A stretch of 64,000 nucleotides of DNA from Madurella fahalii (Eukaryota > Ascomycota > Sordariomycetes > Sordariales): assembly GCA_029876055.1 (NCBI GenBank), contig CM056877.1, positions 4,650,001-4,714,000 of the forward strand, written 5' to 3'. Positions within the stretch are counted from its first letter, which is position 1, and each line of letters opens with the position of its first letter. The notes beneath the pieces were generated by a model. That model was not told where the DNA came from. It ran no database searches and saw only the letters and a program-made list of their open reading frames with translations. Below, in pieces: positions 46,446-56,914 of this stretch. Both the position numbers and the translations under genes were made by a program.

Positions 46446-47280
46446 ATGGCACAAGACAAGATCATCCTCTACACCAATCACCGCTGCCCATGTGAGCAAG
46501 ATGCCCGCTAGTTCTAGCCCTAGGTGCAAAGGCAGTTGATTGACTTAGCATTTGACCAGGGGCGCATCGGGCTCACATTGCTCTCGAGGAGCTCAAGGTC
46601 CCGTTTGAGGAGGTCATCATCGATCTCGACACGCCGCGGACTCCTGAATACCTCAAGATCAACCCACGTGGATTGGTCCCAGCCCTGTCCTTCAACGGCG
46701 AGATCATCACAGAATCAGCCGTCGTCGCGCAGTTCCTTGCCGACATATACCCGTCGCATCTGGTGCCCGTTTCCAACGCACCAGGTGGCGCGCTTCGCCG
46801 TGCGCGAATTGCTTTCTTTGCGGACACGTACGCCTCCAAGGTCCATGACACGCTGATCCGTCTCTACTCTGCCACGACCGACGCGGACAGGGAGGCGATT
46901 TCCCTGAGAGCCGTCGCGGCCCTTGTGAATGAGATCGAGCCGCTGCTCGCTGATGCAAGCCCGTTTTTCGGTGGGAGCGACAAGCTCACACTTGCTGAGG
47001 TATGCCGCCTTGTATTTATTCCCGTTCATCGTAGCCCCTGTTCAATGCTAACATATAGCAGGTGCTGACTGGTTCACTCGCCATCCGCCTCATCACGTTC
47101 GTCAAGGTCGGGGTGTTCCCCGGCAGCCTATACGCATCCCTCCCGGAAAAGGCGCCCAATTTTGTCAACTGGCTAGAAAATGTCTCGGTCCACCCTAGTG
47201 TGACATCAATCTATGACGAGGAAAAAGTCATCGCGTCGGCGAAAGCGAGGATTGCGAGGTTCAGAGCGGCGAGGTCTTAA
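46446..47280 (+). CDS. Glutathione S-transferase, omega-like
   Basis: Three exons, 46446-46491, 46560-46999 and 47062-47280, phase-consistent, give 234 residues. Intron 2 has a TGCTAAC branch site. The N-terminal thioredoxin-fold domain carries HRCPWAHRAHIALEEL, with Cys14 as the likely catalytic cysteine of omega-type enzymes; the CPW motif is split by intron 1. GSH-binding elements follow: GLVPALSFNGEIITESAVVA (cis-Pro and the E-S pair). The C-terminal all-helical domain has LLADASPFFGGSDKLTLAEV and ends in NFVNWLENVSVHPSVTSIYD. Cytosolic glutathione-dependent thiol transferase or dehydroascorbate-reductase-like activity is expected; substrate unknown. No targeting signal. Confidence 0.92.
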
Positions 47281-47836
47281 TTAGCTCTGATCCTGGGAAG
47301 AGCGAGGTTTGGGGGTCGGAAATTTTGCAGGAGGGTCGGCCGTATTGTCAATTGAAACGGGACGGTGGTGAAGTTCGGACGGATCAATCATAAAGCTCGC
47401 ATGCGGTCGCTGCCGTGAATTAGCCGACGATTACCTACGATTTTGTTGACTATTTGTAGAAGAGCAAAGGATTGTTCCATGTTGGATGAGATGTGGAAGT
47501 GATTGGCGGATGAAGCGATCCCTGGCTGTTCCCCAGACCCAGCAGCCCAGCAGCCCCCCACCCCCTGTCTGAGGCGCCCGCCCGCCCGAGCATTCCCAGA
47601 CTCGGGTTGGCGCTCGCGTGTGCCGAGGCATGGGGGCACCTGTGAACATCAACTCCCCAAGCCAAACGCCCAGTGACGAATTCCGTCATTCCCTCAATCA
47701 CCCCAAAGTCCACGAGATAACCATCGAATTCACCCGCCATCTGCCATGCACAGCGCAGCGCTCACACGCCCAACAAATCAAGACAATTAATTGCTTCCAA
47801 CATATGTCTCTCCATCCGACTTGATCACGTTTTCCG
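47281..47836. other. Intergenic, upstream of PEX16
   Basis: No gene recognised. Contains a short C-rich stretch with ccagcagcccagcagcccc near 47535. Confidence 0.6.
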
Positions 47837-49133
47837 ATGGCGAGCCCCTCTGGCATGCATCATCAGACCCGCCCTTCTTCCCAACCCGGGCGCTCCCACC
47901 CCAAATCAATCCGGTCGATGCCGCCGGGGTGGCTGCAGATGTACGACGATTTCATCACCAAGAATGCGCATCAAGTGTCACAGATCGAGTCGACGCTACG
48001 CTCGCTGACCTACATTATCCCCGGTAAGCTAGCCCACCACAGCAATCGGACAGCCGGCGGAAAACTAATCGTCGCGTCCGTCTCCAGGCCGCTTCCGTGA
48101 CGCTGAGATCGCTTCGGAATCTATCCACAGCGGTGTCCAGCTCCTCTCGCTCTACCATGATAGCCTCCTCCGGCGGGCGCTCACGCTCTCGAAACTGCCC
48201 CTGCCCTCCCTCTCGCAGAACCCCTCCGCGCATAGCCGGTACACACGCTTTTGGACGGTTAAGAGCGCACTCTACCGGCGCGTCGCCTACGTGCTGCAGA
48301 TAGTCAACTATGTCGAGTTGCTCTGCGAGATGGCGGCCAAGCGGCGCGGCGAGCGCATCCGCTGGCACGCCGTGATTCTTCTCGAAGCCATCAAGGCCGT
48401 CTGCAAGCTGCTGCTGCTGCGGATAACAAAGTCGCGGCCGCTTGTGACTCCCGTGCTACCCGAGCGGGAGCCGGTACACGATGAACCTGCCGAGGACGCG
48501 GAGGAAGCGGAATTCCTCGCGGCGGAGGAGGAGGACGAGGACGAGCACCGGAACGGGGCCGCTAACGGGTTTGCATACGCAAACGGGTCAGCACACCATG
48601 ATTCATCGCTCAAGAGTTCATCACAGCTGGGGCCCAACGGCGAATGGACGATGCCCCGGACCGGCATGTCGCTCCCTTCGCTTCCCGCGCCAGGCGACAC
48701 CAGCGGTTACCTGCTTGCACGGGTGCTGACGGCCGACGACATAAAACCGGCGACGAAGCTACTAAACAGACTGCAGGGCTCGGCACAGGCGGCCGAGATC
48801 CTGCATATTCTAGCGCCGCTGATCTTTGCGGTGGCGCTCGCGCGCAGCAAGAACAAGCGCAAGGCGTGGACGCCATGGCTGCTCGGAGTGGGAGTGGAGC
48901 TCGCCGCACGGCAGCTGCGGGATCGCGGACTACGGACGACGCCGCTGGAGCGGGAGGAATGGAGCCGGCGCGGCTGGGCTATGGGTTGGTGGGCGATGCG
49001 GGGCGCCTTCTACGAGAATGTCACCAAGGGCATGGTGGCTGGGGTGCGGCGGCGGATGCCCGGCTTGCTGGCGGGCATTCTGGAGGACTACGAGTACCTC
49101 TGGGAGAACTATTACTTCAGCACCAGTTCATGA
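47837..49133 (+). CDS. PEX16: Peroxin-16, peroxisomal membrane protein
   Basis: Exons 47837-48023 and 48088-49133 (intron GTAAGC...CTCCAG) give 410 residues. PEX16 takes part in peroxisomal membrane biogenesis, acting at the ER and peroxisome membrane with PEX3/PEX19. Family features: N-terminal MYDDFITKNAHQVSQIESTL and LTYIIPGRFRDAEIASES (the GRF-D/E-SE block crosses the intron); YTRFWTVKSALYRRVAYVLQ; ELLCEMAAKRRG and RWHAVILLEAIKAVCKLLLL; then a family-typical acidic, disordered insert (about residues 205-250). The C-terminus has LLARVLTADDIKPATKLLNR, LHILAPLIFAVALARS, KAWTPWLLGVGVELAARQLR and the final LAGILEDYEYLWENYYFSTS. A shorter N-terminus from MPPGWLQMYDD is possible. The alcohol oxidase gene about 2.4 kb away encodes a peroxisomal cargo. 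Confidence 0.93.
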
Positions 49134-49661
49134 GGGTTCCCGCGACGAATATACTTGCTTTAATATCAGCGTTGCAGGCCCACGCGCGCGGTTTCTTTTT
49201 CATGCAATCATTGGCCATAGCCAACGTCGTATATCAGTTGCCATGCAACGGGCTTGGTCAGCAGCGTAGTGCTCATCCCGCCGTCGTACTTGATTCGAAC
49301 CAAACACGCAGTTCTTATGGTCCACACGATACTTGAATTTAGCCCTACGTACATTCAACCAAGACGAATGCCGAACGCGGTGAAGATCGCACTATGGTGG
49401 GTAAGAGGAGGCTCACTAACCGCCGGCTAATATCTTTGTTAAAGGGGTTAAAGTGTCTATTGCAACTTTGAAACTCGAATCCCTTAATTGGCAGCTGTTA
49501 TTTTCCCACGATCCGTACCCGCTGGAGGTCTAGGCCACCATGGCGACATCTCAGCTAGACGGCGGGTGCTGACCTGACCTCAGCTTACACACTCCGTGTT
49601 AACAAATTCCGCAACTCCGCCGACTTTTTCATCCTAGGTTGCAAACGGCCGAGTCTGCACT
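49134..49661. other. Intergenic, no gene recognised
   Basis: Nothing convincing beyond promoter space for the 49662 gene. Confidence 0.6.
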
Positions 49662-51121
49662 ATGCCGCGGTTCATCACCTATAGTCTCCTCTACGTCCTC
49701 CTTACAACTCAACGAGTCTGGGTTCAATCACATATCCTAGACGGCCAGGCTATTTCGCAATGCACCAACAACATTGCAGGTCCGTTGACACCTCGGTCGG
49801 ATCAACTGATCTGCCCACCACTTGTGGACAATGACACCGCGGTTATCACCGGCAGCTGGCGCCCGTGGTCAATACCGCCGGCTTGTCTAGGACCCAAGAA
49901 GAACGGAGGATCGAAGCTCTGTACTTTCACGACGTTCAACCACTGGGCCGGGGGAGGAGTTAGCATTATCACTACACCCGAGGTGGCTGCCGGCGTGGCT
50001 AGCCTTCTACACGATCCCGACATCCCCTGGCTCGAGAATGAGCGAGGATCTCCGTTCAAGGCCGACGGGCCGAAACCGTTTGAAGTCAAAGAATTGCCCG
50101 GAAAAGGATTTGGTGTCATCGCTACGGAGTTCATCGCCAAGAACCGAGTGTTGATGCTCGGCTTGCCCATCATGCTGCAATTGTCCGAGTCAGGACGCTG
50201 GGGTCCTCAAAACGTCTTGAAACTGCTTCACCGCGCGGCGAATCAGCTGCCATCCAAGGAGCAGGAGGAGATGCGGTATCTGGCTCGACAGGGAAAGGGA
50301 TACATCCTAGACGACATCATGAAGACAAACACATTCGATGTCTCGGTTGATGGGGTGTCCCACTCGGGATTGTATCCGGAGATTGCGGTATGTCAGCGCT
50401 ACGCGTTGTGAAGCGACCGGACCTGCTAACGGATACGCAGAGGATCAACCATGCGTGCAAACCAAAGTTAGCATCCAGCCTATATACTCACCACGAAGTC
50501 AGTCGCAAGGTAACGACTAACCATTAACCGTGATGTAGCTGTTTCACCCGATATTCCACCAAGACCCTGGTGATGGAGGTCGTGGCGTACAAGGACATCG
50601 AGCCGGGCGAAGAGCTGTCGCTAAGTTGTCAGTTTAACCACGTAATTAATATTTAGTAACTGTTGCTTACCTCTCCCGCAGATACGCCTCTGAACATTCT
50701 CTCGACGGACCGCCGGGAACTGATCCAATTTTGGGGCTTCAACTGCTCCTGCGCTCTCTGCAGCAACGACCGGGCAATCGAGATCTCGGACCGCCAACGC
50801 AGCAGAATCCAGAAGATCCTCGAAGAGCTAGACAACCCGGCCAGCCACACGCCCGAAAAGGTGAGCGCGGCAACGGCGGAGGTGGAAGATCTGGTCGTAA
50901 AGGAGGGCATGACAGGTCAGATTGGCGACCTGTACAGCATCATTGCCAACGTCTACCTGACCATGGGGGACCTCAAGATGGCCAGGAGCTATGGCGAGCT
51001 TGCGGTCAAGCTGCTGCGCTGGTATGCCGGGTTTGACAGTGCCAGAACCGAAAGCGCGCGGGAGTTTATGGTAAAGCTGGAAGACCTGGAGAAGCAAGCC
51101 GCGCAGGCTCCCGGGAAATGA
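49662..51121 (+). CDS. SET-domain protein with signal-like N-terminus
   Basis: Four exons, 49662-50387, 50441-50466, 50539-50627 and 50682-51121, phase-consistent, give 426 residues. SET-fold lysine methyltransferase family, fungal SET5/SMYD-like subgroup. The SET start is FEVKELPGKGFGVIATEFIA (about 145-164). The pseudoknot motif RINHACKPN (243-251) is built from three exons, with exon 2 only 26 bp. The exit motif GEELSLSY joins exons 3 and 4 and fixes donor GTCAGT at 50628. A post-SET-like cysteine cluster FNCSCALCS follows. The C-terminal helices (about 325-426) resemble TPR pairs. The first residues (MPRFITYSLLYVLLTTQRVW) look like a signal peptide or anchor, unexpected for a histone methyltransferase. 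Substrate unknown. Confidence 0.87.
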
Positions 51122-51571
51122 TCGAAAGAGTTAGTGAATTTTGGGTGCACGCGGAGTGTTGCAAACAGTGGGTTTAGATGGTAATGGAGTGAAAGGATGT
51201 CCCACCATTAGTTACAATAGATAAGATAGGTCAGGTAATTTGTTCCATGCTGCAGGCGCCGTCCGGGCCATAATCAACATTATCCGGCAGCTGTGATTAG
51301 GACAGTGCTCCATTGCTGCCTGGTCCCGGAAACAACACATCAGCAATTCTTACCATCATATCCATCACAAGAACTAGAGAGCGCAAAATAAATTCCAGTA
51401 CTGATTGACATCTCGAGCATACTATCGATCCCGCATCCAAGCGTACCTACCAAGTCGCGTACCTGTCCAGCCGCCGAGAACGTGCGAAAGAGGGTCAGGC
51501 GGACTTGAGCGAAATTAAGAAAGGAACGCATCAAAATCATCCTCCTGCTGCCGGCACCGCATTTCTCTCAG
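51122..51571. other. Intergenic between converging genes
   Basis: 3' regions of the SET-domain and alcohol oxidase genes. Nothing else seen. Confidence 0.6.
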
Positions 51572-54321
51572 TTACAGCCTCGAAGCCAGCCGGTTCTCAC
51601 CCGGTGCGTGGTAATCGGGGACCTTCATGTCGAGCGCCTCGCCCGAGTAGCCGAGATCCTCTGCGACAAGCACCGCCGCCTTCTCTCCGATCAGGAGCGC
51701 AGTCGAGTACCTGGATGGCATGTTACTTTGGGCTGGGTCCACATCTCTGCCGTTCGAGTACTTACGTGTTGCAGCCCACATTGTCGGGGCAGATACTCAG
51801 GTCGGCCACCTTGAGGCCCTTGACGCCGTGCACGTTCAGGCGCTCGTCCAGCACTCCGTGCTTAACGATGCTGTTGCCCTCCCTCGGCGCCATGGAGCAT
51901 GTCTGGAACACACGAAATCAGTCAGTCTCCCCCTTTCCTAAAGCCGTCCCCAAGGGACCATCACTTACGCCGAGACAGTGCCACGTCGTCTCCACATGAC
52001 GCTTCACCCACTCCTCGATGGCCTCGATATCCTTGTTCGAGTACTTGAGCTCCTTCCTCTTCTCCTTGCGGCTGCTGGTCACGATGCCCTTCCCGGGCGT
52101 CTCATCCGGCCCCGGGACAGGGCTGGTCCAGCTGCCGTGCTGGATGCCCGCCGTGATGTTGCCGGGCAGAGCATACTTGTTGGTGTCCTCGAGGTTGAGG
52201 TCGTAGGCACGCGCCTCCGAATCATAGTCGAAGAAGGGGTGCATGGCCTGGACCTCGCCGGCATAGGCGTCCATGCGCCGGGCCGTCTCACGGGACTTGA
52301 TGTAGCCCCAAACCATCGGAACCATGTCGCGCTCGTCGTTCATGAAGCCGGCGTCAAAGTCGGGCACGGCGTAGGGGTCTGGCGACGTGATGTGCGTCCA
52401 CCCGCGAGAGAATGGGTACTCGAGGAAGTGGAACATGGTGAAGAAATTTCCGGGAGGCCTGTCTAGCCGTCAGCACCGAGCAGCGCGCGATGGGCCCCCT
52501 GCCCTTGAGACCACACTCACATCAACATGTGGTCACCAAACCACCCGCTGATCACGGAGTAGTGCATCACGGGCTTGTCGGGCTTGTTCTTGAAATACGA
52601 TTCCCACCCGGATTTGAAGTGGGGGGTAGGCCAAGATTCGAATTCCTTCAGCTCCGATTCGGTTGGGCGGATCTTGACACCAGCCTCGATTCCGTTGGTA
52701 GCCAAGGGACCAGTGCCCTTGATATTCCATTCCTCAAAGACACCTGGGCCGGTCAGCGATGCTACGAGTTAGGGGGCCCGAAAATTGGCCATACGCTTCT
52801 GCACCTCCGGGTCACCGCGGGCAAAGTCATCAAACGACTCCGTGCCGGGTTTGGCCCTGTAGACGGAGAAGGTCAGGTAGTGGTCCTGGAAGTTGAGACC
52901 AACGCCCGGAAGGTCGACGATGGGCTTGACTCCGGCCCGGCGGAGCTTGTCGGGGTCGCCTAAACAGTTTATCAGCGTTGGAGCTCCTCGGTACCGCTCC
53001 AGGGCCAGATATACCAATGCCGGATCGCTGCAGGATCAGGGGGGATGACATAGTGCCGCCCGACACAACAATTTGCTTGCGAGCGCGGAAGATGCGAGCA
53101 CCGGTGTTCTGAAACCACACAACCGTCAGTGAGTCGCAGGGCAAGGGGTGGGGCCAACGCTTCGCAATCACGCACATCACCCATGGGCTTAGTTGGACTG
53201 CGCTCTTGTTAGCAACTCGAAGTCAAGCGGGGCTGAGACCCAAGCGATGCGGTAAACATACACGGTCCGGACAGCAACAGCTCGTCCGTTCTCGATGATC
53301 ACCTTGTCAACCTTGGTGTTGCATGCAAGATACAGGTTCGAGTGGACGGCGCGGGTGGCATGGATGTAGGCATGAGCGCTGTCGCTGCGACGACCGGTCT
53401 AAGCACAACATTATGAGTGGCTTCCCTGACGGATTCAGGCTCCTAGTCACTTACATCACGGTTGATCCACTTGAGCCTGGCGTCGGAGTTAGCTCTGTTG
53501 TTCGCTTCATGTGCAATCAAATGGAGCGGCTCTGTGTGAGGCCATAGTTCCCAAGGCTGAATGAAACATACCAGTGCTCGGCGCCATGGCCGGTCTTGAG
53601 GTCCTGAAGATCGTCCACGACGGGGATGCCCTGGGATTCAGCGGCCCTGAGGAAGTCGTCCTTGATAGGGTACGTGCTATCGAGAGGTGTCAGCTGTTAT
53701 CCCAGGACATACCACTGATGCAGGAGAAATCCGTCTTACTAGTTGCCAAAGGAGACCTTGATTGGGCCTTCAAATCCATGTGTATCCCGGTTGTGTCCAG
53801 CACGCTGGTACGTCTCATGCTTCTTCATCAGCGGCAGGAGTTCCTCTGTCTTCCAACCCTCGGCCTGGAAGTCATCATAGTCGGATGCAGATGCGCGAGT
53901 GTACATCTGAAATTGAGGTCAGCACCGGATCTCCTGCTACGCGCCCTCAATCTGTACCATGAAGTTGATAGAGGACCCGCCGCCAAGAATGTGGGCAGCA
54001 GGGACAATGGCACCTCGACCACTGAGCCATTTCGACGGTCGAGATTCATAGAATGTCGCCGTCTTGGAGTCCAACTTCATGTTCCGGGGGAAGATGCCCG
54101 GGCGAAAGACCCATGGGTTGTTAAGATTGTTCTCTCCAGCCTCAATGAGCAAGACCTTGAGGTTATGATCCAAATTGGCCAGTCTAAGAGAGGAGCAAAA
54201 TGTCAGGACAACCCGAGACGGATGACCACAGTCTCGTTGGTTCATACCTCCCTGCCACCACGCAACCACAGCTCCCACCACCACACACAATGATGTCGAA
54301 CTCCTCTGGCAGCGGCGACAT
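51572..54321 (-). CDS. AOX1: Peroxisomal alcohol (methanol) oxidase, GMC family
   Basis: Thirteen exons on the minus strand: 54321-54248, 54183-53958, 53906-53740, 53676-53572, 53476-53455, 53398-53262, 53197-53176, 53108-53015, 52959-52795, 52743-52521, 52458-51969, 51902-51766 and 51710-51572. They total 2001 bp in an unbroken phase, 666 residues, matching the family length of about 663. FAD-dependent oxidation of short-chain alcohols to aldehyde plus H2O2 in peroxisomes. Motifs: FAD loop GGGSCG (14-19) in EEFDIIVCGGGSCG; LANLDHNLKVLLIEAGENNL; AHILGGGSSINFM (GMC signature 1); GTMSSPLILQRSGIG (GMC signature 2); TTWHCLGTCSMAPREG with the active-site His; and PDNVGCNTYSTALLIGEK. The C-terminus ASRL is a type-1 peroxisomal signal. 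Methanol could come from pectin or lignin demethylation. All motifs needed for activity look present. Confidence 0.95.
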
Positions 54322-56914
54322 CTTGACCCCACCAATGATGTATCCCGGTTTCGACGGTGTTCTAGATCGAGAGGATGCCTTCGAGACAGGCTACTCGCTA
54401 GGACAAAGCTCAAGCACCAGAGCCGCTGACGCTACCGTCGCCTCTTTATGTACTCATAACACCTTGCCGTCTTAGACTTGCCGAGCAACCCCCGCCGTTT
54501 ACCGCCCCTCTCCACCATCGATACAGAGCAGGACTTCAAACCCCTCTCAATCCCACGGTCATTCATGGACGTATGCACGTCTGGTTGGCCAATGCCTGTG
54601 GTTCATCAGGCGCCGGCCTGCACATCAGCATGCGTTCTCCTCATTCCTGCTGATCCGAGTCCCTGAGACGCGAACCGCGTATGCGTATGCATCTTTGGGA
54701 ACCCCTCCCTCTTTCTGGAGCTTGCCTGTGTGACGGCAGCTTAGACGGTTCTGCCGGGATGCAAAAGAAGGCCGATGTTGACGGCAATGCAGCTGGGAGA
54801 TGATCTGAGGCCTGTGATTGGGGCCCGCTCCAACAACACTGTTACGTCTCGATCTACTACCTTGGGCAAAGCTACAACCTAACACCTAAACCCTGACGGA
54901 TAGCTCGCACTCGATAGTCCGGATCGAATAGCTCGTGCTTGAGTTGCAGTACTCGTGCAGGCGGATCCAGACCGGCTTTAATATGGCACTGGCCCGCGAG
55001 CCTCACAGACCCTCCATCCCTGCCACGCTTACAGCTCGTCTCAAGCATTCTCTACGCTGTACAACCCATCGGCAGATACAAGTGGCTACCGGACAGTCCG
55101 TCCCTTCCTCGGACCTTGGGGAGGCGGCAGCATGAAGGGTATATCTTGCATAGGAAGCGCCTGAATCCGAGTCCGAGCTGTTGACCGGTCGTCTTTATCC
55201 GACACTTGCTTCCCAAACCCACCACCCGGGGAGGTAAGACGTCCACTCCGTGGTTCCCGGGTGGGTGCTTGTCAACGTGGACTTCCTTACACGTGCGAGA
55301 CTAGTGCTCAACTCGATAGATGAGCTTTACCCACTTCTCCAGAATCGCCACGCCCTGGTTGCATGGCCTCACCCTACATTAGCGCGATCCCTCTGCGTTA
55401 GTGGGAGCGCCACCAGATGTGGGTGGCACGGATGTGGGAAAGGGACCAGGGACGGATCGAAACGCCGCCCCGCCAGGACACCCCCTCACGTCCGAGGGGG
55501 CAAGGGTGTGAGAGACGGATGCCAGGAGACAAGGGTATTGAGTATGGTAGGTTGGTCAATCAAGCGTGCCGCATCTAAACGCCCCCGTTGTTCCACGACA
55601 TGACATGCATTTCGAGGGTGGAGATTGGAAGCAATAACGCGGGGTTGGCCGGGTATGGGATACCGTGGGTAAAGGGTTCGCAGGTGCTACTCTCTCCAAC
55701 GGCTGCGACTGTCTAATAATACACTATAGCCCGGCCGCATGAGGGTTCCAACAGTGAGGGGATGCGGGGAGGAGGTCACGGGGCTCACGACCAGAGTCAG
55801 TCCCGTCTTATACCCCAGCGATCAGCGCTTTATCGAGTTGGCCAGAGCAAAAACAGATCTCGGGGATGCAAAAGGAGTCGATGCTCGCCTTGTTTGTTTG
55901 ACATGGACATGCATGCATTCTACTCGGGCAATCGGCAGGTTGTCGTGCCGAGGCGACTCGGGCCCGTTGGCTTTGCCAATGATTGGCACCTTGGCCTGCC
56001 CAAAGGATGCATACCGAAGCCTATGAGATTGCCCCTTTACGAGCCGGCAATTGCATCTTCACAAGTCATGCTTCGAAAGGTGTCACCCAAGGCCTTTGAA
56101 TCAAGGCCAGCTTGTACGCGCGTACAGTACATACCAACCTTGACTGCAGCTTTTCCCCTCATCTCGTCGCTTTCCACCAATCTCTGAGCTTCCCGGCATC
56201 CATCTCCTGCCACTACCCCAAACCCAATTGTCGAATAGAATCTTCGTACGTCCAACATCACCGTGCCAAGGCGTAGGCCATCCCAAGACTACCTCATCCC
56301 GAGTTATATCCGGATACTCTTATGCGTGCCCTACATACCACGGTTCCCATCTCCAGCTCTGCTCAGTAACTAGCAATCCAGGCGTGCAACGGTCTTCCCA
56401 AGTGCCGGTTATAAGCGCCCATTACCTGCCGAGACGTCCGCAGACCAGTGCCATTACCGCTGCCTGTTTTCGCCTCCAAACAACGAGGACAGATCCTCAC
56501 CAACGCCACGACTTACGCGCATTTGGGGAAGACGAAGGCTAAGCGTCCTCTCCATCGCAAACGGCAACCGTGTGGTAGTAGGTCCCCACAGTGTCTACCA
56601 CAATGGTTATACGGCGGAGGGGAAGTGAGGGTGATGATACCCACCCGGTCCCGCTAGATGCAAGTTGGGACATTGGACAAGTAGTTCTTGCTAAGTTGAG
56701 CCGAGAGACCTAGCTGCACCAAGAGCTGGGCGTGGAGTTGACTTAGGGAATCTGTAGATGAAGCGTACACCGTGAGTCGATGATATCCATGGTGTTGTGG
56801 CTGGCTCAGGCTAAACGAGGGTGGTCAGGGTCCATGGCTGGCCAGGGCCTGTGTGAATCACGTTAGCGGGAAAACACACCCAAAGCCAACACGCTCAGCT
56901 CTCTCCTCTGTAAC
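54322..56914. other. Long upstream region of alcohol oxidase, no gene recognised
   Basis: About 2.6 kb between the alcohol oxidase start and the AAA ATPase 3' end. Only short frames without motifs. Probably holds the oxidase promoter; I could not identify specific elements. Confidence 0.5.

Noticed and set aside
49280..49310. B-box-like gattcgaacc (minus ggttcgaatc)
   Set aside because: The T stem does not pair and no upstream A box or cloverleaf fits.
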